64,000 nt of DNA from Winogradskyella sp. PG-2 (GTDB lineage: Bacteria > Bacteroidota > Bacteroidia > Flavobacteriales > Flavobacteriaceae), in assembly GCF_000828715.1 (NCBI RefSeq), contig NZ_AP014583.1:3036001-3100000 (forward strand). Direction: 5' to 3'. Both the position numbers and the translations under genes were made by a program. The notes beneath the pieces are model-generated. The model searched no databases, was not told where the DNA came from, and was given only the letters and a program-made list of their open reading frames with translations. Positions 25,102-35,196 of this stretch are shown here, piece after piece. The first letter of the stretch is position 1. Each line of letters starts with the position of its first letter.

Positions 25102-27939
25102 TTAATACCACTTTCTTCTAAAAAGCCCTAAGAGCACTTGCGGATCTACCGTAAACATAAAGCGTATGCGTTCATCATAATTTGGTTGTGCGACTTCCCA
25201 TCCACGGTTAGAGTATAAGGGTAAATAGATTTCAAAATAGTCTTCAACTAAATTGAGTCTAATTCCAGAATCGTAAACAAAATTTGCAGAATCAAATTTG
25301 TTCTTTACTAATCCAACATCTCCGTAGAATTGAATATATCTCCAAATAGAAGTGCTAAAGTTTCCTGTAGTCATCCATTGATTAGCAAAGGGAGTTTCTA
25401 ACATAGATTTAAAACCACCTTCAGTAATAATGATTTGTTGACTAAAAATACCTGCGGCTTCAGATCTTCCTAAATAATTTAAATCGAATAAATAATCTGT
25501 GGGACGATCTAGAGCAAAACTAAAGTAGTTTGAATTAGGGTTCGTATTATTATCTAAAAACACACCAGCGAATAATCTAAAATTAATATTTCGATTGCTT
25601 TTAGTCAATTTTCTGAATTCATAATTGAGTGAAAGCTTGCTAAAGTTATCTGCGACCTGGAAGTCTGTTGCAAAACGCGAAAAGTTAATTATACCAGGAT
25701 TAGAATGCGTATACCTTAAGTTAAAAACACCATAGTCTGGCTCGTCGACTTCTACAATAGCATTTTCACCAATATCTCTACGGATGCTCACATAACGTGC
25801 TGTGATACGATCTAATTGATCCGATCTAAAATCATTGTCATTTCTAAATGTAAATGAAACTGAAGGTCGTATTCTTGTGAAGAACGCGTCTTCGGCAAAA
25901 GATCTGTAGCTAGCAGAAACACCATAAGAAATATCAAATAGATTCTGATCTTCCATATTATGAGTATAGAATACAGATGCTGAGCCAGTTAAAGATTTAG
26001 ATTTAGTAGCATACTGTGGTGAAAACCTGTAATTAAGGCGTTTTCTAAGAATGGTTTTGTTATAAACTTTGGTACCTAAAGTTAATCCGTCATAAATGTT
26101 TTTAAACTCAACGAGTGGCATAAAGAAAATCTGATTATAGTCAGGATCCTCTATATCTTTAAAAAGTCTAAATTGTAAAGGCTTGTTGTTAATGAATGAA
26201 CCATTTACGGATTTATGATTATCCCTTTGGTTAAATTCGGGAACAACATTATCGTAGTCCAATACAAATTTTTCGGTATTATCTTTTGGTAAGCTTATGG
26301 TTTTAGTATCTTTAATATCCTCAATCCATAATTGATCTGTTACTGAATCATTCACCAATTTAAAAAGAGATATAGGCATGTTATTCTCTCTTTTATTTTT
26401 TAATGTAACTTTAATAGAATCTTCAGTGGTTTCTATGGCTTTTATCTTAAAATCAATTTTCTTTCTTGTATTCACGTAATCTGTAAAAAACCAATTAATG
26501 TCTTTACTGGTTTTTGATTTTATAAAGGATTCAAAATCTGAAATGTTAACGGATTTTAAGCTATTAGAATTAAGGAATTCCCTGATGCTTTCATTTAATG
26601 ACATATCATCAGCAAATTGATCTAAATAATTTAGACCAACACCAGCCTTATATTTTCCAGCGATATTTGCATTAAACTTTATGAGTGAGTCTTTTGATGT
26701 TGTTAAAGGCTGATCTCTATTTTTTCGAGCCACCTCCATAGAATATAAAAAGTACTGAAAGTTGAAATCTAAATCCGCAGCATGAAAAGCTCTGATTCCC
26801 CAAATATTTGCTAATGTTCCTAAAAGTTTCATATCTGGATAATTCTCTTCAACATATTTTGCCAGAAAATAAATTTGAAGTCCTTCACCTAGCCAATGCT
26901 CCTTTCTAGGATTAAGTAGTAATATATTATCAATGTATTTTTTTAGAGAGGTTTTAAGCAATTTTAATTCGTATTGAAACTCATCAGGAAATGGACGTAA
27001 AAAATCGGGTAACTGATTTAGACCATACAATGGGTTTTTATTGTATTCAATATTAGATACTAATAATTGTTTATGAGGATATTCACCCAAGTGATCTCTT
27101 AAAAAACGCGTAATCTTATCGGTTAATATGGCTTTTTGGGCACCTGGAAGCCCCTTTTCATTAATGTTGGAGATAAGAATTAAATCATCGGTTTGTACAA
27201 ATCCATATCGCGGGAATTTATTTAATGATAAATAGGTGTCAACTCTGTCTTTTCCGTATAATGTAGTAGTTAGTGTTTTATCACTATTACTATCTGATGA
27301 GATAAAATCTAATTCTGATGTCGCTCTGTAGTTTAAAGGGTGCGTTATTTTTATGGTGATATCTGACTTAGGGACAAATAAATCATCTAAGTTTTTATTG
27401 CTGTAATAATTCCACTTTCCATCATAGACCGCAGGAGTGATATACCAATATTTAAGTTCAAAATCTTTGCTTTTAGCATAGCCATAATCTGTAAAACTAG
27501 CATCAGGAATAACAAGAATATATTCTAAAGTTAGAGTGTAAGACGCTTGAGGCCGTAACGCCGTTTTTAAATCTACTTTTATGACATCGGGATGCGCCTT
27601 TAAATTTTCATATTCTAAGCTCGTATTGTCTTTGTCTTTTATAGACGTAACAAGTGTATAACCACGTTGTTCACTTTTAGCTAAGTGAAATTTAGTGCTA
27701 AATTCTTCTTCAAAACGTTTGGCGAGTGGAGTGTTTTTAGTAGAGAAACTATTATTCCAATCGTTTAAATAAATCTCCTTTAAAATATCTGATGATTCGT
27801 TTTTATATATAACAGTTTGAGAGACTTTAATAGTTTTAGTTTCAACATCTACAATGGCATCAATGCTAATTTCATTTTGAGACCATAATAGATTACTAAA
27901 AACTAGTATAACAAACGATATAAATAAGTTTCTAATCAA
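25102..27939 (-). CDS. Degenerate M1-peptidase-like protein with C-terminal outer-membrane barrel
   Basis: 945 residues from a TTG at 27939 that overlaps the stop of the upstream nuclease gene (TTGA). A signal peptide (FISFVILVFSNLLWSQ) precedes an M1-aminopeptidase-like N-terminal region (about 25-500). There the segment HWLGEGLQIYF resembles the second zinc-ligand helix of M1 enzymes, but no HExxH motif is visible ahead of it. From about residue 600 the sequence alternates in beta-strand fashion (GSASVFYTHNM, YVSIRRDIG, LSLNYEFRKL) and ends in FRRKWY with a terminal aromatic, as in outer-membrane barrels. The likely picture is an inactive peptidase fold presented by a barrel. No function is assigned. 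Confidence 0.75.
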   Translation of the reverse strand: MIRNLFISFVILVFSNLLWSQNEISIDAIVDVETKTIKVSQTVIYKNESSDILKEIYLNDWNNSFSTKNTPLAKRFEEEFSTKFHLAKSEQRGYTLVTSIKDKDNTSLEYENLKAHPDVIKVDLKTALRPQASYTLTLEYILVIPDASFTDYGYAKSKDFELKYWYITPAVYDGKWNYYSNKNLDDLFVPKSDITIKITHPLNYRATSELDFISSDSNSDKTLTTTLYGKDRVDTYLSLNKFPRYGFVQTDDLILISNINEKGLPGAQKAILTDKITRFLRDHLGEYPHKQLLVSNIEYNKNPLYGLNQLPDFLRPFPDEFQYELKLLKTSLKKYIDNILLLNPRKEHWLGEGLQIYFLAKYVEENYPDMKLLGTLANIWGIRAFHAADLDFNFQYFLYSMEVARKNRDQPLTTSKDSLIKFNANIAGKYKAGVGLNYLDQFADDMSLNESIREFLNSNSLKSVNISDFESFIKSKTSKDINWFFTDYVNTRKKIDFKIKAIETTEDSIKVTLKNKRENNMPISLFKLVNDSVTDQLWIEDIKDTKTISLPKDNTEKFVLDYDNVVPEFNQRDNHKSVNGSFINNKPLQFRLFKDIEDPDYNQIFFMPLVEFKNIYDGLTLGTKVYNKTILRKRLNYRFSPQYATKSKSLTGSASVFYTHNMEDQNLFDISYGVSASYRSFAEDAFFTRIRPSVSFTFRNDNDFRSDQLDRITARYVSIRRDIGENAIVEVDEPDYGVFNLRYTHSNPGIINFSRFATDFQVADNFSKLSLNYEFRKLTKSNRNINFRLFAGVFLDNNTNPNSNYFSFALDRPTDYLFDLNYLGRSEAAGIFSQQIIITEGGFKSMLETPFANQWMTTGNFSTSIWRYIQFYGDVGLVKNKFDSANFVYDSGIRLNLVEDYFEIYLPLYSNRGWEVAQPNYDERIRFMFTVDPQVLLGLFRRKWY

Positions 27940-29210
27940 TTAGATATAATGAATTTAAGCGGTTTAACGTTTAGATTTAGAGGCTCAATATAATATAAGC
28001 CACTTGCTAAGCCAGAAATATTGAATCGTTGTTTGTTATCTGTATTGGTGCGCAGCGTCTTTATTTTTTGACCTATATTATTGTATATAACGAGGTCTGT
28101 GTTTTTTAGTTGAAAATCATTTACATTAATCACCAACTCATTTTTAATGATTGTTTTCTCTAAACTGAAGCTAATAACATTATCAAAATTATTAGCATTA
28201 AGTACAGTTGCATCCGTTTCTAAAGACAATGTAACGGGAAGATGATCGCTAAAATTGTGTAAGGCATCTCTAATTTCAAATGAGAATTCAGAACTTGAAT
28301 TACCACAATTCGTAGAATTAATACGACTATTGTAACAAGAAGATAAACCATTGTTTCCATAAACTTGATAGGAATCAGCGACATAACTAATAGCTGATGT
28401 GCTTATCATGTTTTCTGAAGTTAAGATAAAATCAAATCGATCATCAAAACCACCTGTAGAACCACCAAACCCATTCTGCGTGCGTGTAGATTGCGTAAAC
28501 ACATCGACAAAGCTTACATTATTGTTCCAACTACCAATGCGATTGGCAGGATCAGCAAATGTTATATTATTGGTGCTATCTAATAACTCCTGAAAAGCAG
28601 ATTCTGTAGCTGTATAAATATTTAAATCTCCAGTCAACATCACATTGGTTGTTGCCGGAAGCGTATTTAAATAAGCGTCTAATTCTTGAACCATTTCAAA
28701 ACGACGTTGTGCATTTACGGTGCCACTTGAAGCTTTGAGGTGACAAACCACAACGTAAAATTCAATTGGGTTTGTAGCTTGGTCGACAGTATTTAATTTG
28801 AGTTTATAAACATTAAAATCTCTGAGCTCAGTTGGGACTATAATTTCCTCATCAAGAATAAATTTTGTGCTGTCATAATACAGTAAGTTCTGCAAATCGT
28901 TTTGGTTTCCAGAAAGATCGTCTGATGTGTTAGAGACATAGGTAGCCATTTCAAAATTAGCACTTATGGATGATCTTGTAATATTTAAAACCGTGTTTGC
29001 ACCAGTAATATTATTCAACTCACAAACTAAAAATAAATCGGGTTGATAGTCTGAAAGGATTAGTTCTAAATCGTCTTCACGATTAGCAACAGCAGTTTCG
29101 AGCGGATAATTAAGCAAATTATAAAACATCACTTTAAAGGTCTCTTGTGCAGAAACATTTAAACTAAAAACGAAACTAAATAATAAGAAACTTAGGATTT
29201 TCTTCTTCAT
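27936..29210 (-). CDS. Secreted endonuclease/exonuclease/phosphatase-family protein with T9SS sorting domain
   Basis: 424 residues. A signal peptide (FSLNVSAQ end) is followed by an EEP domain: FKVMFYNLLNYP, LVCELNNITG, VVCHLKASSGT, MLTGDLNIY and FSDHLPVTL give the Asn, Glu, Asp and His residues of the DNase I fold. The last 75 or so residues (NTDLVIYNNIGQKIKTL, GLASGLYYIEP, KFIISN) are a type A T9SS C-terminal sorting domain, so the protein should be exported across the outer membrane. It could cut extracellular DNA or phospho-esters. The next gene begins within its stop codon. Confidence 0.88.
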   Translation of the reverse strand: MKKKILSFLLFSFVFSLNVSAQETFKVMFYNLLNYPLETAVANREDDLELILSDYQPDLFLVCELNNITGANTVLNITRSSISANFEMATYVSNTSDDLSGNQNDLQNLLYYDSTKFILDEEIIVPTELRDFNVYKLKLNTVDQATNPIEFYVVVCHLKASSGTVNAQRRFEMVQELDAYLNTLPATTNVMLTGDLNIYTATESAFQELLDSTNNITFADPANRIGSWNNNVSFVDVFTQSTRTQNGFGGSTGGFDDRFDFILTSENMISTSAISYVADSYQVYGNNGLSSCYNSRINSTNCGNSSSEFSFEIRDALHNFSDHLPVTLSLETDATVLNANNFDNVISFSLEKTIIKNELVINVNDFQLKNTDLVIYNNIGQKIKTLRTNTDNKQRFNISGLASGLYYIEPLNLNVKPLKFIISN

Positions 29211-29235
29211 AGCAGTGAATACAAAATTTGGTTTC

Positions 29236-29922
29236 TTAGAAGTTAGGACTTAATCCAGATTTTTCATAGAAGGCGTTGAGTATTTCTATGACTTCGTCTC
29301 CAGAATCTACTAGATGTATTAAATCTAAATCTTTAGCACTAATATTACCAGCATCAAGAAGTGTAGATTTAACCCAATCCATTAATCCGCCCCAAAATTC
29401 TTTTCCAACTAAAATTATTGGAAACGTTTCAATTTTGTGGGTTTGTATTAAGGTAATCGCTTCAAACAATTCATCTAAAGTTCCAAAACCTCCTGGCATT
29501 ACCACAAAGCCTTGCGAGTATTTTACAAACATAACTTTACGCACAAAGAAGTAATCGAAGTCTAAACTCTTATCACCATCTATATAGGGATTATCATGTT
29601 GCTCAAAAGGCAATTCAATGTTTAGACCTACGGAAGTACCTCCAGCAATATGTGCACCTTTATTACCAGCTTCCATGATACCTGGTCCACCACCAGTAAT
29701 CACTCCATAGCCATTATCAACTATTTTCTGAGCGACTTCTACAGCAAGTTTATAATATTTATGATCTGGTTTTGTTCTTGCAGATCCAAATATAGAAACA
29801 CAAGGACCTATTTTACTTAACTTCTCATAACCGTTAACAAACTCTCCCATGATTTTAAAAATCGCCCAAGAGTCATTGGTCTTAATTTCATTCCACCTTT
29901 TATGGTTTTTCTCATTTCTCAT
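29236..29922 (-). CDS. LOG-family protein (TIGR00730)
   Basis: 228 residues with the LOG-family pair GVITGGGPGIMEAGNKGA and FVVMPGGFGTLDELFEA. These Rossmann-fold enzymes cleave the ribosyl bond of nucleoside 5'-monophosphates, in plants and some bacteria activating cytokinins; in most bacteria the physiological substrate is unclear. It is a longer (type II-like) member with an N-terminal extension. It stands between the nuclease gene and uvrA on the same strand. Confidence 0.88.
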   Translation of the reverse strand: MRNEKNHKRWNEIKTNDSWAIFKIMGEFVNGYEKLSKIGPCVSIFGSARTKPDHKYYKLAVEVAQKIVDNGYGVITGGGPGIMEAGNKGAHIAGGTSVGLNIELPFEQHDNPYIDGDKSLDFDYFFVRKVMFVKYSQGFVVMPGGFGTLDELFEAITLIQTHKIETFPIILVGKEFWGGLMDWVKSTLLDAGNISAKDLDLIHLVDSGDEVIEILNAFYEKSGLSPNF

Positions 29923-30003
29923 ATATCAATATCATATTTTAGTATTGCAAACCTACTAATATAATTCTTTTAAATTCACATTAGCAACTGAAGCAATATA
30001 TTA

Positions 30004-32832
30004 CTAGTTCAATTCTTTTTTCAAAAATTTAGCCGTATAGCTATTTTCATCTTTTATAATTTGTTCTGGTGTGCCTTTAGCAACAACTTGTCCACCAGCT
30101 TTTCCGCCTTCAAAACCAATGTCTATAATATAATCAACGGTTTTTATAACATCTAAGTTGTGTTCTATAATTAAAACTGTATTTCCTTTGTCTGCTAATT
30201 TGTTCAGTACTTTCATTAAGACTCTAATGTCTTCAAAATGTAAACCCGTCGTAGGTTCATCTAAAATATAAAAGGTATTGCCAGTATCGCGTTTACTTAA
30301 TTCAGTGGCTAGCTTAATACGTTGTGCTTCTCCACCAGACAGCGTTGTGCTTTGTTGTCCTAAAGTGATATAGCCTAAACCGACATCTTTTATTGTTTTT
30401 AGTTTTCTATGGATTTTAGGAATATGCTCAAAGAAACTTACAGCGTCTTCAATCGTCATGTTCAACACATCACTAATAGATTTTCCTTTATATCTAATTT
30501 CTAATGTTTCTCTATTAAAGCGTTTACCTTGGCAAGTTTCACACTCTACATAGACATCTGGTAAAAAGTTCATTTCAATAACACGCAATCCACCACCTTG
30601 GCAGGTTTCGCAACGTCCACCCTTAACATTAAAGCTAAAACGTCCTGGTTTATAACCACGAATCATAGCTTCAGGTATTTTAGCAAAAAGACTTCGGATT
30701 TCGTCAAAGGTCTTTGTGTAGGTTGCTGGATTACTTCTTGGAGTTCGTCCAATAGGTGATTGGTTAATATCTATAACTTTATCTGCATGCTCTAAACCCT
30801 TAATGCTTTTGTAAGGCATTGGCTTTTTAACACCATTAAAATAATAGGCATTAAGAATAGGATAGAGTGTTCCGTTAATTAAAGTTGATTTTCCACTGCC
30901 TGAAACACCAGTGACACCTATCATTTTACCTAAAGGAATTTCTATATCAACATTCTTTAAGTTATTTCCTGTACAGCCTTTTAAGACTATCTTTTTACCA
31001 TTCCCTTTTCGTCTGGTTTTAGGAACCTCAATCTCTTTTTCACCATTGAGATAAGCTGCAGTAAGCGTATGTTCTTTTAGTAACGCTTTTGGTGTGCCTT
31101 CACTTATTATTTCACCACCATATTTACCAGCAAAAGGACCAATATCAATAACATGGTCTGCACGTTCAATCATGTCTTTATCGTGCTCAACAACAATAAC
31201 CGAATTCCCAACATCTCTAAGAGCTACTAAAGAATTAATAAGTTTTTCATTATCGCGTTGATGTAAGCCAATACTTGGTTCGTCTAAAATGTAGAGGACA
31301 CCAACCAATTGAGAGCCTATCTGTGTGGCCAAACGAATACGCTGTGCTTCACCGCCAGACAAAGATTTAGAACTTCTATTTAGTGATAAATAGGTTAAAC
31401 CTACATCTAATAAAAACTGTGTACGCGCTTTAATTTCCTTAATGATTTCTTCAGCAATTTTTTGTTGGGTTTCGGATAAACGCGCATTTAAACCTTCTAG
31501 CCATTCTCCAAGTTCTACCACATCCATTTTTACCAGATCAGCAATACTTTTACCGTCAACTTTAAAGTATAAAGATTCTTTACGTAAACGAGAACCATTA
31601 CAAACAGAACATTCTACTTTGTCCATATACTCTTTTGCCCAACGCACTAAAGAGGTAGAATTAGATTTGTATTGGTTTTGTATAAAGTTAGCAACACCTT
31701 CAAAATCGATATTGTAATCTCTTGCAACACCAAGAATTTTACTTTCAACAGTGAATTTATCTTTTCCTCCATAGAGTATAATCTGTTTCGCCTCTTCAGG
31801 AATGGCTTTCCATGGATCGGCTAACGAGAATTCAAAACGTTGTGCTATGGTTTGAAACTGTTTAAAAATCCAACTTTTCTTTTCAGGACCATGAGGAGCC
31901 AAGGCACCATTTTTTATAGATAGAGATTCGTCTGGCACCAATTTTTTATCATTAACCACATACAATTCTCCAATTCCGTTACAGTTTTGACAAGCACCTT
32001 TTGGTGAATTAAAAGAGAAGTTATTTGGTTCTGGATTTGGGTATGAGATCCCAGAAGACGGACACATTAAATTTCGGCTAAAATAACGCGATTCGTTAGT
32101 CTCTTGGTCTATCACCATTAAGACATCATCACCATGATACATGGCCGTATTAATGCTTTCCATTAATCGTTTTTCGTTATCCTGCGACTCATCAATTTTT
32201 AAACGATCAATCACAATTTCTATATCGTGCGTCTTGTAACGGTCTAGTTTCATGCCTTTTTCAAGGTCAACGATGTCGCCATCTGTACGCACTTTTACAA
32301 AGCCTTGTTTGGCAATTTGTTCAAACAATTCTCTGTAATGTCCTTTACGAGACCGAATCACTGGTGATAGGATGTTAATGCGTTTACCTTTATAAGACGC
32401 TAATATTAACGCTTTAATCTGCGCATCGCTATAGCTTACCATTTTTTTACCAGTTTCGTAACTGTAAGCATCTGCAGCTCTGGCATACAATAAGCGCAAG
32501 AAATCATAGATTTCTGTAATGGTACCAACTGTAGAACGTGGTGATTTACTTGTGGTTTTTTGCTCTATAGCAATTACAGGAGATAAACCATCAATCTTAT
32601 CCACATCTGGTCGCTCTAAACTGCCTAAAAACTGACGTGCATAAGCAGAGAAAGTTTCTATATAGCGACGTTGCCCTTCTGCATAAATAGTATCGAAGGC
32701 CAAAGATGATTTACCACTACCAGAAAGCCCAGTAATAACTACTAGCTTCTCTCTAGGTATAGTCACATCAATGTTTTTAAGGTTGTGAACACGTGCACCT
32801 TTTACTTCAATAGAATCGTCGAATTGGCTCAT
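30004..32832 (-). CDS. uvrA: Excinuclease ABC subunit A
   Basis: 942 residues from the ATG at 32832 ([20 protein letters not shown]); a start at 32850 is rejected because it overlaps the -7 element. Two ABC-type ATPase halves are present, with Walker A motifs [13 protein letters not shown] and [13 protein letters not shown] and signatures [13 protein letters not shown] and [13 protein letters not shown]. Zinc-binding Cys pairs occur ([15 protein letters not shown] with CETCQGKR). UvrA scans DNA for bulky lesions and loads UvrB. The length is normal. The gene has its own promoter. Confidence 0.97.
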   Translation of the reverse strand: MSQFDDSIEVKGARVHNLKNIDVTIPREKLVVITGLSGSGKSSLAFDTIYAEGQRRYIETFSAYARQFLGSLERPDVDKIDGLSPVIAIEQKTTSKSPRSTVGTITEIYDFLRLLYARAADAYSYETGKKMVSYSDAQIKALILASYKGKRINILSPVIRSRKGHYRELFEQIAKQGFVKVRTDGDIVDLEKGMKLDRYKTHDIEIVIDRLKIDESQDNEKRLMESINTAMYHGDDVLMVIDQETNESRYFSRNLMCPSSGISYPNPEPNNFSFNSPKGACQNCNGIGELYVVNDKKLVPDESLSIKNGALAPHGPEKKSWIFKQFQTIAQRFEFSLADPWKAIPEEAKQIILYGGKDKFTVESKILGVARDYNIDFEGVANFIQNQYKSNSTSLVRWAKEYMDKVECSVCNGSRLRKESLYFKVDGKSIADLVKMDVVELGEWLEGLNARLSETQQKIAEEIIKEIKARTQFLLDVGLTYLSLNRSSKSLSGGEAQRIRLATQIGSQLVGVLYILDEPSIGLHQRDNEKLINSLVALRDVGNSVIVVEHDKDMIERADHVIDIGPFAGKYGGEIISEGTPKALLKEHTLTAAYLNGEKEIEVPKTRRKGNGKKIVLKGCTGNNLKNVDIEIPLGKMIGVTGVSGSGKSTLINGTLYPILNAYYFNGVKKPMPYKSIKGLEHADKVIDINQSPIGRTPRSNPATYTKTFDEIRSLFAKIPEAMIRGYKPGRFSFNVKGGRCETCQGGGLRVIEMNFLPDVYVECETCQGKRFNRETLEIRYKGKSISDVLNMTIEDAVSFFEHIPKIHRKLKTIKDVGLGYITLGQQSTTLSGGEAQRIKLATELSKRDTGNTFYILDEPTTGLHFEDIRVLMKVLNKLADKGNTVLIIEHNLDVIKTVDYIIDIGFEGGKAGGQVVAKGTPEQIIKDENSYTAKFLKKELN

Positions 32833-32847
32833 AGATTTGCAAAAGCG

Positions 32848-32855
32848 CAAAGGTA
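32848..32855 (-). promoter_or_regulatory. -7 element of uvrA
   Basis: TACCTTTG on the minus strand matches TAnnTTTG, 15 nt before the uvrA ATG. No TTG is found 20 nt further upstream, so the -33 is weak or absent. Confidence 0.45.
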
Positions 32856-32866
32856 CAAATTTTGCG

Positions 32867-32898
32867 GTCAGTGCGAGTACGAAGGACGAAGCAATCTC
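32867..32898. repeat. Fragment of a dispersed GTCATTGCGAG-type repeat
   Basis: GTCAGTGCGAGTACGAAGG followed by ACGAAGCAATCTC resembles the end of small dispersed inverted-repeat elements common in flavobacterial genomes. A related pair of ends lies at 59299-59437. Only one half is visible here. The rest of 32899-33147 is AT-rich and holds no gene I can support; AGGTAAACCT occurs at 32975 and CGGTAAACCT at 33051. Confidence 0.45.
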
Positions 32899-33147
32899 AT
32901 TAATTTAAATTAGAATAATTAAGCTAATTCTCTAAATGGTATATCACAAAATTTTATACTGAGAATGAATGTATAGGTAAACCTCATAAATTATTTTTTG
33001 ATGAAATACATATTTTATCGTTGTATGGATAAATTTTTGTATATTGCGATCGGTAAACCTAAAAACTCTAGTTAATAAAGTAAAATTAAGTATACAATAA
33101 CCATTATGCCCCTTACATATTGAGATTATTAAAGAATTTAAATTTTT

Positions 33148-33324
33148 ATGAGATCACAAGTTAGAATCATTAACCAAAAAGCTAATATTTCACATTTAAT
33201 GTTGAAAGACTTAGTTGTTAAGAAAGAACAAATTTATTTTACCGTTGGTGTTATTGGTTTATCAATCTGTTCTATACTATTTGTTATAGTTTGTTATAAA
33301 GCTTTAATTAGTTTATTGGCTTAA
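33148..33324 (+). CDS. Small single-pass membrane protein
   Basis: 58 residues from an ATG at 33148. The N-terminal 33 residues are polar and basic (MRSQVRIINQKANISHLM) and residues about 34-57 form one hydrophobic helix (FTVGVIGLSICSILFVIV). The layout suggests an inner-membrane protein with a cytosolic N-terminal arm. The family is not recognised. It is flanked by uvrA (divergent) and a convergent frameshifted gene. AT-rich leader, no clear consensus promoter. Confidence 0.5.
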   Translation: MRSQVRIINQKANISHLMLKDLVVKKEQIYFTVGVIGLSICSILFVIVCYKALISLLA

Positions 33325-33350
33325 TAGTTAGTGCTAATACTAAACAAAAA

Positions 33351-33700
33351 TTATTTAGTTGTAACTAATTCTCCAGCTTCAATAGATTTGGAGTAATGGG
33401 CTTTAACTTTGGTTAAATATCCAAAAAACTTAGAACCGTCTTTTTTTTTAAAATCATATAAGTTGATCCATCAGTTGTAGTAATTACTTCATCTACAACA
33501 ACCAAGTTACCATATACACTTTTGTAGTTAGCTACTTTCCCACGTTTTGTTAATATATTCAGTTTAGGAAATTTTACATAATTGTAAGTTGATGATTTAT
33601 TAATTACGAGTTGGTCACCTACTTTTGGTTCGCTTTGTGAAAAGCTTAAAAAATAGAATCCTAAAAATAACAATGTAAAAAATGATTTTTTCATAATCAA
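33351..33700 (-). pseudogene. Exported small protein with a frameshift in a nine-A tract
   Basis: The frame from 33700 (or the better-placed ATG at 33694) gives a signal peptide (FLGFYFLSFSQ) and a small domain up to GSTYMILKKK. It then ends six or seven residues later at 33413. The coding strand has nine A at 33449-33441 at this point. Changing the tract by one base continues the protein as DGSKFFGYLTKVKAHYSKSI to a natural end ELVTTK at 33351. The break is therefore a one-base slip in a homopolymer: mutation, phase variation, transcriptional slippage or read error. No known family. Confidence 0.6.
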
Positions 33701-33755
33701 AAGGTCAAAAATGCGAATACTGTAAAATTATTAAGAATAAATAAGAATATCAACG

Positions 33756-33790
33756 ATTTTATGCTTTTTAAGTATTAAAAAGCACAAAAT
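33756..33790. repeat. Near-perfect 16-bp hairpin in a divergent intergenic region
   Basis: ATTTTATGCTTTTTAA and TTAAAAAGCACAAAAT pair over 15 of 16 positions around a 3-nt centre. It lies between the divergent genes at 33700 and 34003, so it is not at the end of either. The surrounding 33701-34002 is AT-rich and holds no gene that I can support; it presumably carries both promoters, though no clear TAnnTTTG pair is visible. Confidence 0.4.
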
Positions 33791-34002
33791 AACTTATTGC
33801 ATTACACATAATTAATTGTCGTTTCATCTAATTAAAAAGGTGAGAAATTATATTTTTTATAACTTACTTTATAATTTACTAATGTACCAATCCTTATGGT
33901 ATAGAATCACATAATTCTTTGTTGACTGCACGAATAGCATATTTACTCAGTATTGGGTCTAGTTTGATATGGTGCTTACTATTAATTTTAATGATTAACT
34001 AA

Positions 34003-34917
34003 ATGACCAACCGGATTATGAAATACTTATTTGCTTTCAGCTTTTTCTTTTTTACAATTATGATTTATGCTCAGGATACATACAAGAGAACATATTATGT
34101 TCCCAAGAGTAAGCTTAAGTATTTAAAAGTTAAGAAAAAAGTCAAATTTTCAGATTTGGATTCTGTAAAACAAGATTCTATAAAGAACCGTTTTAAAGAT
34201 TATAAAAAAATTGAATATACGACTTCGGAGATTATTAACGGGAAGAGTGTAGAGGTGAAGAAAGTAGAATTAGTGAATGACGATTTTTTTGTAAAACAGA
34301 AATATCTGATTGCAGAGAGTCCAAACAGGAATGAAGTTATAAAGGCTTTTATTAAGTTTCCAGATGATAAAAATGAAATTATAATAAACCCTTTTTTGAA
34401 CAAAAAAGATACCATTAATTCCACCTATTATATAACATTAAAAAATCGACAAAAGTTATGGCTTCCATTTACTGAATTTACAATATCTTCTTTAACTATA
34501 CCTTTAAAATATCGATTTAAAGATGAGGCAAATAATGTAAGTGAAGATTTTACTAGCGGTATTAATTTAAATTTTTTACTAGGTTTCTCTTATGGTAATT
34601 CTAGTTTTATGTTTAGAGACAAAGTTGGTAATAAATCTAATAGCTGGAAACTAACAGGAGGTATAATTCTTGGTGCATCTACAGTCGAGTTAAATAGTTC
34701 AAACACTTCATCGGCTAATATTCCTATCGAATCAGGAAACACAATCAATCAAGGTTTATTTAGTTTTGGTTTTGGAGCAACGTACGCATTTAATAAATTT
34801 AATTTTGGAGTTTTCTATGGATGGGACTACAGTTTAGGTGAAGCCTCAGAAAAATGGAATTATGATAAACTACCTTGGTTAGGAATTGGTGTAGGTTATT
34901 CTTTATTTAAGTTTTGA
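34003..34917 (+). CDS. Exported beta-rich protein, probable outer-membrane barrel
   Basis: 304 residues from 34003; an ATG at 34018 gives the more usual signal peptide (MKYLFAFSFFFFTIMIYAQ) and may be the real start. After a Lys-rich region (SKLKYLKVKKKVKF) the C-terminal half alternates hydrophobic and polar residues: LNFLLGFSYGNSSFMF, GGIILGASTVEL, FSFGFGATYAF, FNFGVFYGWDYS, and ends GVGYSLFKF with a terminal Phe, the usual mark of an outer-membrane barrel. The specific role is unknown. Confidence 0.7.
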   Translation: MTNRIMKYLFAFSFFFFTIMIYAQDTYKRTYYVPKSKLKYLKVKKKVKFSDLDSVKQDSIKNRFKDYKKIEYTTSEIINGKSVEVKKVELVNDDFFVKQKYLIAESPNRNEVIKAFIKFPDDKNEIIINPFLNKKDTINSTYYITLKNRQKLWLPFTEFTISSLTIPLKYRFKDEANNVSEDFTSGINLNFLLGFSYGNSSFMFRDKVGNKSNSWKLTGGIILGASTVELNSSNTSSANIPIESGNTINQGLFSFGFGATYAFNKFNFGVFYGWDYSLGEASEKWNYDKLPWLGIGVGYSLFKF

Positions 34918-34918
34918 T

Positions 34919-35162
34919 AATTATGGTAAATCTGCCATCCATTGGATTATGGAACGCTACAAAGTAAAAACAGATAAAAATTAAAGATGCATATTCAGAT
35001 ACTTACATACAAAAAATTCAAGATTTATTTCCTTCTATTCAATTGAGTAAAAATGAAATTTATAGGATTCTTTTTGGAACAGAATTAGATACAAAAGATT
35101 TTCATAAAAGACCACTAAGCAAGTTTAAGCACGATATATTAAAGAAATTAAAAATAATATAA
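34919..35162 (+). pseudogene. Gene relics between the barrel gene and the PLD gene
   Basis: Two broken pieces. The first reads NYGKSAIHWIMERYKVKTDK from 34919 and stops at 34984; it resembles the C-terminal GKSAxEWxxxRYxxKTDK segment of large predicted helicases of restriction systems (COG4889/type ISP). The second, in another frame, is open from after a TAA at 34965 to 35162 with no start codon and includes LSKNEIYRILFGTELDTKDF; I do not recognise it. Together they suggest that a defence-type gene was lost here and only its 3' end is left. Confidence 0.45.
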
Positions 35163-35196
35163 ATGAAAACAAAATTAAATAAAATACAAGTATACA

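Noticed and set aside
32975..33060. Two GGTAAACCT copies 76 bp apart as a CRISPR-like or att repeat
   Set aside because: Only two 9-bp copies in AT-rich DNA, no further units and no mobile gene nearby.
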